Notes under the pieces: generated by a model
What the model was told of the DNA's origin: nothing
The model's database searches: none
What the model saw: only the letters and a program-made list of their open reading frames with translations
Position numbers and translations under genes: made by a program
Source of the DNA: Marinoscillum sp. MHG1-6
GTDB lineage: Bacteria > Bacteroidota > Bacteroidia > Cytophagales > Cyclobacteriaceae
Direction of reading: 5' to 3'
Length of the DNA: 64,000 bases
Assembly (NCBI RefSeq): GCF_024714475.1
Contig: NZ_JAMZMI010000001.1
Location: 248,001-312,000 of the forward strand
Part shown: in pieces, positions 27,601-35,051 of the stretch
Numbering within the stretch: position 1 is the first letter of the stretch
Layout of the letters: the number at the start of each line of letters is the position of its first letter

Positions 27601-28217
27601 ACAGAGGCTTTCTCAACGTCATTAACAAAAACTTTCATACTACTCACAGAAGCTGAAGCTTTCGCCTCTATTGGCAGAGAACTTCCAGTCTCTACGAAAG
27701 CAGTACTTGATGAGGGTTTAAGGATATCAATATAAGCGCCTATATCCAGGTCAACGTAAATATCACCTCCGGCACTTATCTCACCAAAACTATAGGTTCC
27801 CTGTGTTCCCTTACCCTCAGCAGATCCATCCGCATTTCTAAAGACCATGGATAGCCTAAAAGCATTGGTGCCATCAGGAATGGAATAGTAGTTCTTAGGC
27901 GTAAGTGTAATCTCCCATTTATCTGTCTGACCCGCAACAGCCGACATTTTACCAACACCATTATCCTGACCCCAATCGCCAACCACCAGGGTCCAATCAG
28001 TACCATCGGGTCCTGAACTAACGACACCGGAGTGCATATAAACGCTGGATGCTCCCACAAGTCCCGCAGTTCCTTTCGAGGCATCAAAGGTAATGGTGAT
28101 TTCATCCGTAGGGCTAGCCTGTGATGGGCTAATGGATACAATGCCCTCTTGAGAATAGGCATACTGAAAAACCAGTATGAATAATAATGATAAAATTCTA
28201 TTTGCTAATCGAATCAT
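24606..28217 (-). CDS. Large secreted GH13 alpha-amylase with three repeat modules and T9SS sorting domain
   Basis: A 1203-residue multidomain enzyme. Order: signal peptide (1-22), repeat module A (26-157), Ig-like domain (about 165-250), CBM48-like domain (about 265-345, with GDFNNW), GH13 barrel (about 395-770), module B (857-984), module C (988-1117) and a type-A T9SS sorting domain (1126-1203, with YPNPASDWV and SSLNRGLYILRL). Catalytic residues are D559 in GYRFDLS, E606 in VILEHF and D659 in MESHDE. It takes the place of SusG, the surface endo-amylase that makes starch fragments for SusCD. The three modules share DEITITFDA and VYMHSG motifs and probably bind starch (inference). Confidence 0.93.
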   Translation of the reverse strand: MIRLANRILSLLFILVFQYAYSQEGIVSISPSQASPTDEITITFDASKGTAGLVGASSVYMHSGVVSSGPDGTDWTLVVGDWGQDNGVGKMSAVAGQTDKWEITLTPKNYYSIPDGTNAFRLSMVFRNADGSAEGKGTQGTYSFGEISAGGDIYVDLDIGAYIDILKPSSSTAFVETGSSLPIEAKASASVSSMKVFVNDVEKASVSSGTTISYNHPIVSSGSVEVRVDATINGLAVSSARTVDVTLRASNSVAALPAGITQGINYGADDTKVTLALEAPGKEFVYAVGDFNNWELSDAYLMNVTPDGELFWIELTGLTPGQQYVFQYWVDGVVKVGDPYAELVADPWNDQYISAEVFPNIPTYDKTGYGVASVFETAQTAYTWAASEDSWVAPRKDELVVYELLIRDFLGSRSYNDLIDTIGYLKNLGVNAIELMPIMEFEANSSWGYNPSYYFAPDKYYGTKDDLKKFIETAHQNGMAVILDMVLNHAYPQNSMVKMYWDESNNTVSASSPWFNPVAKHPFNVGIDFNHESQYTKNFVDSVNHYWLEEYHFDGYRFDLSKGFTQTDYGNDVGAWGQYDQGRIDLLKRMATEIWSRTPEAYVILEHFAEGSEETVLAGHGMLLWRGKGHDYGNALKGTGGNLSGSNAKTHVTYMESHDEERMAYYMETEGQSLGNYDIRNELAALERYKMGAAFLLLQAGPKMIWQFGELGYNLSINYINRLAEKPLPWGDGNLGLYEDEARQYLYRTFAAILKLRNDYPVVIRTAIMTSDLGGNLKKFTLAHPTMDVCVIGNFGLESGNIDPAFTKTGAWFDYFSGEQVDVADVNATITLKPGEFHVYTSIKVSDGFPDYVKVYENPVTVNPTAFFAGDEITITFDATKASDLGTAGLVGAEKVYMHAGAVTDGYDSENLVNIVGNLADDSVGIMTKVDGQVDKWQITLTPRDYFSVADGTDMFRIGMYFRDASNTNLGYGFRDEMIFLDIQPEGELITITPSEFSVDNKITITFNAGLGNRGLVDATKIYMHSGVVLTPTGNEWSNVVGTWGADDGVGEMTNIEGTNLWEITFTPADYYSIANDAYWMSIVFRDETGNAKGSGPEGDITGGYIVSGGDIFMEIPLRKAVPLSLDDNSNLSIYPNPASDWVVIPQAEISEGVSIYDQSGRAVLHALVGPDKKIDISSLNRGLYILRLDGSSVKPCVLIIGN
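24867..25649 (-). repeat. Tandem copies B and C of the amylase accessory module (copy A at 27747-28142)
   Basis: Two adjacent modules of about 130 residues, each running from an ITITFxA strand through VYMHxG, a VG..ADD loop, W.IT.TP.DY and a RD.....G end. Copy A of the same module lies at the N terminus of the same protein. The DNA copies have diverged, so the duplication is not recent. Confidence 0.82.
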
Positions 28218-28233
28218 TTTTGAGAAGTATTTT

Positions 28234-28267
28234 GATGAAAAGCGGGACTCAGGTCCCGCTTTTCATC
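28234..28267. terminator. Perfect 15-bp hairpin between susE-like gene and amylase
   Basis: GATGAAAAGCGGGAC and its exact complement flank a TCAG loop. The GC-rich core GCGGGAC is bordered by A4 and T4, giving an intrinsic-terminator layout in both directions. It lies inside the operon, 33 bases after the susE-like stop and 16 before the amylase ATG, so it probably works as a partial terminator or RNA-stability element. Confidence 0.7.
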
Positions 28268-28300
28268 ATTATATTAAAATTACTACTACTACTTAACCTA

Positions 28301-29911
28301 TCAGTTAATGGTATAGGTATAACCATTAACCGGGTCCAAAGTCATAGTTACCGTGTAGGTTCCGGCGGAAACCGCAATGTCTGAACCTCCTGCATCAAGA
28401 GATCCGTCTGCTCCAGAGTCTCCATAGTTAACATCCCAGCCATCGTTCTCACGGAATTTGATAAACCCGTTACCTAAGGTAATATCAATGGTCCAGGTAT
28501 AGTTTCCTTTAGTGGTAGAAGTAAGTGCCATATCGGTATCAGCACCCCAGCCACCTGGCGTAGCATCCCCAATAACACCCCAGTTTGAAGCTGTAACTGT
28601 GTATGTTCCACTAACAAAATCTACATTGATTCTATAAAATCCGTCTCCAGCTACATCTACATTGCTCTCACCCTCTTGTAACAGATTACCAGTGGAGCCA
28701 TCAGCACCCCAGTCACCAGCCCAATCCTGAATCTCCAGAAATTTGAATCCGTCACCCGCTGTTAGATAAGAATAGATCTCAAACTGGCCTAGACCCTTTT
28801 TAATGAAAGGAATAGATGAGCCAGGATCCCAACCAGCTACTGTTCCACCACCTACTAGATAAAGATTGTCTGGGTATGGATATCTAACAAATGTAATTGA
28901 GTACTCAAGCGTTTCGTCATTGAATGTTACAGAGTAGTAGGCATCCTCAACGGAATTAGGTAGAACAATGTTAGAACCAAATGCGTCAGCAATGCTGTCA
29001 GGCTCATTGTCCCCATAGTTGTTACCCATAAAATACGGACTTTCAGAGAACTTAAAGCTATCTCCCCCCTTCAATCTAATTTCATCAAGCTCCCAAAGAT
29101 TATTGTCGGTTTGATTGAATCGGTAATCACTTCCTTCAAAGCCATTGAAAGATCCTAAAAGATACAAATCTGTAACGTTGGCTTCTAAAACAACTGCCTG
29201 AATAACTTCATATTGTAAAGTTGCATCGTTGAAACGAATTGTCACTAATCCAGAGAAACCACAGTCTGTATTTGGACCTCCTCCGGTTGCATTTTCTGCT
29301 ACTCCATCACAATCAGCGTCACCCCAATCCTGGTCACTCCAATCTGTGGTGTTTTTCAACTTCCAAGAACCACCGTCTAAGGTTACGTTTTGAATTTCCC
29401 AGGTGTAGTCATCGACAAGCGTAAGGGCATCTGCTCCCCATCCGTTGAAACCACCAGCAAGGTACATTTCACTATTGTTAGATGGGAATTCCTGATCGGC
29501 CAGAATAAAGGAAATAGTCTTTGTATTAATCTGATCCTTAGTATCGATAGCAACCACTTTAAAAGTATAGTCGCCTGCTGTCAGACTCGTAACATTGATT
29601 TCGTTTCCCTCAAGGATCATAGAATCAAGAGTTCCTGTTAAGTCTTTCGTCTGCGAAAACACAACTGCGGAATCTGCATCCAAAAGATAAATCTCTGCCT
29701 TGGCCAATGGAGAAGCAGCCGCATCATAAAAGAAAGCTTCCACTTTCATTTTAGCCTTGGCCACGGTGGCACCCTCGCCAGGACTGAATTCAATACCCGG
29801 GGCCAGATCCGTCAACTTACTAATGTCTCCACGAGAGAGCTCGTCCTGCTGGCAGGAGAACAGCGCAGCCCCCATTGCCAACATTATTGAAAATATTTTG
29901 ATTTTTTTCAT
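28301..29911 (-). CDS. SusE/SusF-like surface starch-binding lipoprotein
   Basis: A 536-residue lipoprotein (lipobox LFSC, Cys20) with an N-terminal Ig-like domain (about 35-140) and four successive starch-binding modules at about 148-240, 247-345, 348-440 and 442-536. Module starts are recognisable: MYLAGGFNGW, LYLLGSFNGF, LYLVGGGTVAGW and WGVIGDATPGGW, each followed by a W....LK or FKF strand. SusE and SusF hold starch at the cell surface without cutting it. Here one gene takes the place of both. It follows susD by 28 bases. Confidence 0.9.
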   Translation of the reverse strand: MKKIKIFSIMLAMGAALFSCQQDELSRGDISKLTDLAPGIEFSPGEGATVAKAKMKVEAFFYDAAASPLAKAEIYLLDADSAVVFSQTKDLTGTLDSMILEGNEINVTSLTAGDYTFKVVAIDTKDQINTKTISFILADQEFPSNNSEMYLAGGFNGWGADALTLVDDYTWEIQNVTLDGGSWKLKNTTDWSDQDWGDADCDGVAENATGGGPNTDCGFSGLVTIRFNDATLQYEVIQAVVLEANVTDLYLLGSFNGFEGSDYRFNQTDNNLWELDEIRLKGGDSFKFSESPYFMGNNYGDNEPDSIADAFGSNIVLPNSVEDAYYSVTFNDETLEYSITFVRYPYPDNLYLVGGGTVAGWDPGSSIPFIKKGLGQFEIYSYLTAGDGFKFLEIQDWAGDWGADGSTGNLLQEGESNVDVAGDGFYRINVDFVSGTYTVTASNWGVIGDATPGGWGADTDMALTSTTKGNYTWTIDITLGNGFIKFRENDGWDVNYGDSGADGSLDAGGSDIAVSAGTYTVTMTLDPVNGYTYTIN

Positions 29912-29939
29912 TTCTAATATGTTTTGTTATAGGGTTGGT

Positions 29940-31499
29940 TTAGTAACCTTCATTTTGAGTCAACTTCGTATTGGTCAGTAGATCCGTAGAAGGAATTGGA
30001 TAAAGGTTGAAATGCGTCGAGGTCTCTTCACCTGCGGCAACGCCACCTTTCCACGGCCAAATACCATTTTCTGTGAATTGTTTAAATCGAATCAAATCGG
30101 TTCTTCTATGTCCTTCCCAGTACAGCTCCCGACCTCTTTCGTCCAAAATGAAATCGGCAGTCAATTCACCGCTCAAAATGTTTCCGCTTGCATCTCCGTA
30201 TGCTCTTTCACGAAGCTCATTTACATAGCCTGTAGCAGTCGCAACATCACCTCCTGTTCCTCCTCTGACTACTGCTTCGGCATACATAAGGTATACATCA
30301 GCTAAGCGGAAGAATGGAAAATCTGTATCTGGATGAGTCTGATGAGAACCGTTTTCACCAGTAGATGTTATGTTCACGTATTTCGGGACTGCATAACCGT
30401 TAGTAAACTCAGAAATCTCAGAAATTTCCTTAGTCTGACCGTCAGTCCAAAACAAGGCTCTATTGTCACCTACAGGAAAAAGATCTACAAGACCTGATGT
30501 GGCTCTAAGACCCCACCAGCCGCCGGTAACCCCATAGTCCGTTGGTGTCATTGATCCACCAATAGATGCGTTAACCAAGTAGGTCGTTCCTCCCCATGTT
30601 CTGGTATACAAACCATCGAAGGTAGCCGCAAAAATAATTTCCTTGGAAGTGTGATTATCGGCCATGAAATTCAACTGGTAGTTACTTTCAATTTCGAAGG
30701 CACCAGACTCAATGACTTTCTTACAAGCCGTGATGCATTCTGTCCAATGAGCTTCACCAGTATATACTTCTGCGTTAAGGTACAATTTGGCTTGAAGCGT
30801 CCACAAGGCAGCCTTATCCGCTCTTCCGTACTCATTGGTACCAGCATCAGGCAATTCACTTTCTATTTCATTCAACTCCTGTTCGATAAAATCAAATAAA
30901 AACTGTCTATCTACTTGTCCAGGAATGGTTCCAACGGGATCCGCCTCTGTTGCAAATGGAACGTTACCAAACATATCCAAGGCATGCCATAGACTAAAAG
31001 CCCTAATAAAACGCGCCTCAGTTCTATAAGTGGCCACTTCAGCCTTCTGTTCATCAGTGAAACCCCTCTCATCCAACTTGCTGTCTGAAGCAGCCCTCAG
31101 AAATTCATTGGCTAATCCAACCTGATAGAAAATCCTGTAGTACAGTCCGGCTACAAATTCATTTTGATCATCCCAAGTCTGTAAATTCAGGGTAAATAAG
31201 GTACCATCGGACCAACTGATTACCGCTTCTTCCGTTGGTAATTCCTGTAGTTGCCAGTATTGTCTCAAATACTGAGAGAACCCCTCATCTATACCGCCGA
31301 TGTCACCAGAACCTGCAGGACCACTTTGTCCCGAGGTGGAATATCCGGCATAGAGCTTCGCTAGGAATTGCTTATATGCCAGTTCATTCTCCAATATATT
31401 ATTTTCTGTTGACGTGGTTCTAGGAAGCACCTCAACATCGGTACAAGAAGTCATCACGACCGCTGTACCCATTATGATCATTAATAATAAATTCTTCAT
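29940..31499 (-). CDS. susD: SusD-family glycan-binding lipoprotein (RagB/SusD)
   Basis: A 519-residue lipoprotein with Cys19 in VVMTSC followed by an acidic residue typical of surface export. It has the helical TPR scaffold (GLYYRIFYQVGLANEFLRAA and EARFIRAFSLWHALDMFGNV) and the C-terminal ILDERGRELYWEGHRRTDLI motif of SusD. It forms the lid over the SusC barrel and hands over maltooligosaccharides. It starts 20 bases after susC. No unusual features. Confidence 0.96.
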   Translation of the reverse strand: MKNLLLMIIMGTAVVMTSCTDVEVLPRTTSTENNILENELAYKQFLAKLYAGYSTSGQSGPAGSGDIGGIDEGFSQYLRQYWQLQELPTEEAVISWSDGTLFTLNLQTWDDQNEFVAGLYYRIFYQVGLANEFLRAASDSKLDERGFTDEQKAEVATYRTEARFIRAFSLWHALDMFGNVPFATEADPVGTIPGQVDRQFLFDFIEQELNEIESELPDAGTNEYGRADKAALWTLQAKLYLNAEVYTGEAHWTECITACKKVIESGAFEIESNYQLNFMADNHTSKEIIFAATFDGLYTRTWGGTTYLVNASIGGSMTPTDYGVTGGWWGLRATSGLVDLFPVGDNRALFWTDGQTKEISEISEFTNGYAVPKYVNITSTGENGSHQTHPDTDFPFFRLADVYLMYAEAVVRGGTGGDVATATGYVNELRERAYGDASGNILSGELTADFILDERGRELYWEGHRRTDLIRFKQFTENGIWPWKGGVAAGEETSTHFNLYPIPSTDLLTNTKLTQNEGY

Positions 31500-31519
31500 T
31501 TCTTCTAATATCTTTTGGT

Positions 31520-34500
31520 TTAGAAAGTCACGTTAAGCCCGAGAACTGCTGTCCTTGATTTTGGATATGGGTTACGATCTATCCCTCCAAATACTTCCGG
31601 ATCCAAACCAGTGTATTTTGTAAATAATAACGGGTTTTGCAAGGTGCCATAGAACCTAACCTTCATATTTGGCAAGGTGTTGATGTTATATCCTAAGGTC
31701 ACATTGTCAACCCTAAGGAATGAAGCATCTTCGATGTAGGCATCCGAATAATACTGCTCAGTTACATAGCCAGTTTGAAGCACGGATTTATGAAGGTTCA
31801 CCACATTTGGACCCACACCTCTCACATTGTCCATGTACCCATAGGCAGAAGCCATGTTGTTATAAATATGCTGGCCAAGATTCGCTCTTAAGGTAAAATT
31901 CAGATCGAAATTCTTATAACTTGTGAATGACGTCAGACCGAAAATGACAGATGGATCTGGCTTTTTGTAAATGATCAAATCTTCACTTGATATTTGACCG
32001 TCTCCATTTTGATCCACATACAGTTCCATTGGGTCTCTTGGATTGCCAAACTCATCTGCACCATATACAGGGTTACCATCTTCTCCTTTGATCGTTTCAT
32101 AAACATAGAAGCTTCTGGTTGCCTCACCCAGTCTCAACATTTGGATGGTATTCCCAACACCTCCCATAATGCCTCCAACAGGATATCCTTCAAAATCGTC
32201 AGGCTCTGTTTTGCTGTAGCCAGTTACCTTATTTTCATTGTATGAAGCGTTAAATGACACATTCCAGCTCCAATCTCTATTATCGAGAACAACTGTATTC
32301 ACTTGTAGCTCAATACCCTGATTCTGTAGAGAAGCAGAATTGGATAACAAACGGTTAGTCAGGTTTGACAATGCTGGTACCGAAACAGAGGCTAACAAAT
32401 CGCTGGTTGATTTACGATAGACCTCCACAGATCCCGAAATCCTACCTTGTAATACCCCAAAATCAACCCCAATATTGGTAGACGTGGTCTCCTCCCACTT
32501 AATGAAACTGTTATAACCATTAGGTCTCAATGTATTGTAATAGGTATCACCCATTTGAACCATAGCAGTTTGCGCACTCAAACTGTAGCTAGCCAAATAT
32601 TGATAATTTGCGATCTCCTGGTTTCCAGTCACACCATAACCTACCCTTACTTTAAGGTCGGAGAAGATACCCGTAGCGAAATCCATAAAATTCTCATCTA
32701 GCAATCTCCATCCAAGGGCCATTGATGGGAACCATCCAAATTGATTTTCAGGTCCAAACTTCGAAGAACCGTCTCTTCGTAGGTTTAAAGTCAAAAGGTA
32801 CTTGTCATCAAAAGAATAATTGATTCTTCCAAAGTAAGAGACAAGTCTATTCTCCTGGTTGGATGAAATTGGCTCTACTTCCTTGGCATAAGGAGCACTG
32901 TAAAAGTCAAATTCATCTGTAGTTAATCCATATGCACGGTAGCCATAATAATCTGAATTAAAGTCCTGTACCTCATGACCTACCTGTACGTTGATTTTAC
33001 TTTTGATCGACTCAATCTCCTTTTCGTAGCCCAGAATTCCTGTGAATGTCGGATTGAACCTACTCATGTTTTCAAACCTCAATTCACCAGCCAGAGTATC
33101 TTGTCTTGCCTGAGAACGTAAGGTAGTAGGCAAGTATCGCTTACGATCTCCATTGTAAGCATCTACACCTAAATTCGCCGAAGCACTAAGCCCAGGAAGG
33201 AATTTAGGCTTATACTCAATTTTAAAGTTTCCTAAGTTCCTCATATACTCGCCAAAGTCCTGCGATTGTAACAGACTTGAAACAGGGTTACTTGGCCCCT
33301 GACCCATAACAGGATACTCGAAGAATCCGCCTAGTTCAGTATTCGTGGTATCATATACTGGTTGTGTTGGGTCATAGGTTTGAGCCCCCCCAATGATACC
33401 ATCATTAAAACGATCTTTGGTCAACGCCGAATTAACATTGGCACTCACCTTAATCTGATCATCGTAAAAGCTTTGATCATACTTGAAAGAAACTGAAATA
33501 CGCTCTGTATTTGAATTCTTAATAATTCCCTCAATGTTCTGATAACCTAATGAAAGTCTTACACCGCCATTATCTATACCAGAGGTAAAGCTCAAATAGT
33601 GATTTTGACCCATAGCAGGACGCAAAACCTCATCCATCCAATTGGTATTTGCATTACCCATTCTTTCCAACAATGATGGGTCATTGGCTTGAACGAGATT
33701 CCTCAACTCATCTCCGGTTAACATATCATACTCTCCAGCCATTTCAGCCATGGAGAAATACCCATCATAAACCAGTTTCGGTTTTTGGAGAGCTGAACCA
33801 CTTTTAGTTGTGATAATCACCACACCATTGGATCCTCTGGACCCATAAATAGCAGCGGCTGAAGCATCCTTTAATACAGTGATGTTTTCAATATCATTTG
33901 GGTTAAGGAAATTAAGAGGGTTTCGACCTCCCGAAAAGCCTCCTGGACTATGATTCGCATTCTGTACCAAAACTCCATCTACCACAAATAATGGCGCATT
34001 ATTTCCTCCTAGAGCTCCGAAAGTTGACCCTCCTCGAATTGTGATGGACATACCGCCACCGGGCTCACCAGTTCCTTGCTTAATCTGTACTCCGGCTACT
34101 TTTCCGGAAAGGAGTGCCTCCGGAGATACAATGGCCCCTTTGTTGAAATCCTTCGCATCAACTGCCACGATTACACCAGTCACGTCAGCCTTATCCTGCT
34201 CACCGTACCCCACAACAACGATTTCCTCTAATTCCGAAATGGATATTCTCATTACAGGATTGATCACGCTTTGCGATCCTACTGGTATTTCCTGATCTTC
34301 GTAACCCACAAAAGAAAAGCTGATAACTGCGTCTTCATCTGCTTCTAATTGATAGTTACCGTCGAAATCGGTAATTGCACCCGTTGTAGTTCCTTTAATA
34401 AGAACCGTAACACCAGGTAAAGATTCTCCTGATTCACCATCAGTTACTTTTCCAGTGATCGTTCTGGACTGTGCACTTGCCGCCACGGTCAAGAGCACCA

Positions 34501-34576
34501 TAAATAGCGTCAAAATCGATTTGACTTTGTGCTTCACAAAATGCGAAAGCATTAAGGTTTTGTAGTGTGTCTTCAT
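31520..34576 (-). CDS. susC: SusC-family TonB-dependent outer-membrane transporter
   Basis: A 1018-residue TonB-dependent importer. After a signal region (cleavage after AASAQ) come a carboxypeptidase-D-like domain (RTITGKVTDGESGESLPGVT), the TonB-box-like EEIVVVGYGEQ, the plug (VAGVQIKQGTGEPGGG, LFVVDGVLV) and the 22-strand barrel ending in GLNVTF. SusC imports starch fragments powered by TonB. The N terminus has a basic extension before the hydrophobic core, and a second ATG eight codons in is an alternative. The gene heads the operon after a 475-base regulatory region. Confidence 0.96.
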   Translation of the reverse strand: MKTHYKTLMLSHFVKHKVKSILTLFMVLLTVAASAQSRTITGKVTDGESGESLPGVTVLIKGTTTGAITDFDGNYQLEADEDAVISFSFVGYEDQEIPVGSQSVINPVMRISISELEEIVVVGYGEQDKADVTGVIVAVDAKDFNKGAIVSPEALLSGKVAGVQIKQGTGEPGGGMSITIRGGSTFGALGGNNAPLFVVDGVLVQNANHSPGGFSGGRNPLNFLNPNDIENITVLKDASAAAIYGSRGSNGVVIITTKSGSALQKPKLVYDGYFSMAEMAGEYDMLTGDELRNLVQANDPSLLERMGNANTNWMDEVLRPAMGQNHYLSFTSGIDNGGVRLSLGYQNIEGIIKNSNTERISVSFKYDQSFYDDQIKVSANVNSALTKDRFNDGIIGGAQTYDPTQPVYDTTNTELGGFFEYPVMGQGPSNPVSSLLQSQDFGEYMRNLGNFKIEYKPKFLPGLSASANLGVDAYNGDRKRYLPTTLRSQARQDTLAGELRFENMSRFNPTFTGILGYEKEIESIKSKINVQVGHEVQDFNSDYYGYRAYGLTTDEFDFYSAPYAKEVEPISSNQENRLVSYFGRINYSFDDKYLLTLNLRRDGSSKFGPENQFGWFPSMALGWRLLDENFMDFATGIFSDLKVRVGYGVTGNQEIANYQYLASYSLSAQTAMVQMGDTYYNTLRPNGYNSFIKWEETTSTNIGVDFGVLQGRISGSVEVYRKSTSDLLASVSVPALSNLTNRLLSNSASLQNQGIELQVNTVVLDNRDWSWNVSFNASYNENKVTGYSKTEPDDFEGYPVGGIMGGVGNTIQMLRLGEATRSFYVYETIKGEDGNPVYGADEFGNPRDPMELYVDQNGDGQISSEDLIIYKKPDPSVIFGLTSFTSYKNFDLNFTLRANLGQHIYNNMASAYGYMDNVRGVGPNVVNLHKSVLQTGYVTEQYYSDAYIEDASFLRVDNVTLGYNINTLPNMKVRFYGTLQNPLLFTKYTGLDPEVFGGIDRNPYPKSRTAVLGLNVTF

Positions 34577-35051
34577 AGAATTCTCTTCTTTAATTTCATT
34601 ACAGAATTGTTGTCACCATATGACTTGTAGTAGACTTCGTCATACATCTCGATGCGATGGCATTAGACTGAATGCCGGGTTTCTGTTTTTTCAATAATTG
34701 GTTCAAGGGCATCATCACGATTTGGTTAGTTGTTAATAATTCAGTGATTCCGGATTATTTTGATCATTTATTAATAATGACCTCAAATCACATCCAACAA
34801 ATATGGATTTGGCAATGCCTCTTATCGATAAGATTGACTCGACATTTAGTTAACAATGGCCGTAGAAAGGACGCTTCCTTTTTGGCTCGAAAAAAACCAA
34901 AAAATGCGTTTGAATTAAATAGAGGCTATTTTAGAGGTTAACAAATAGTTAACAAAAGTTTTACTTAACTACCTGAAAACGTTTGCAAATTTCAGCACAA
35001 ACTAACCGTTTGTTAACTCAAAATTTCTGAAAAGGGTGTTGTATTGGCGGG
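34577..35051. promoter_or_regulatory. susC upstream regulatory region with repeated GTTAACAA motifs
   Basis: This 475-base gap holds no credible gene. GTTAACAA occurs at 34849-34856, 34937-34944 and 34948-34955, and inverted at 35010-35017; a related TTGTTAAT is near 34730. No TAnnTTTG element was found on the minus strand, so the susC promoter is not placed. The region probably carries the regulator-binding sites of the starch operon. Confidence 0.5.
34974..34990. promoter_or_regulatory. LacI-type palindromic operator candidate
   Basis: TGAAAACGTTTGCAAAT has the central CG and half-sites of LacI/GalR-family operators and fits the Gram-positive cre consensus TGWAARCGYTWNCW. It lies about 400 bases upstream of susC, between GTTAACAA repeats. 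No LacI-family gene is in this window, so the binder would be encoded elsewhere. Confidence 0.5.

Noticed and set aside
34672-34941. An 89-codon open frame in the susC upstream region
   Set aside because: Odd composition with no recognisable pattern, and it lies across the repeated GTTAACAA sites; more likely regulatory DNA.
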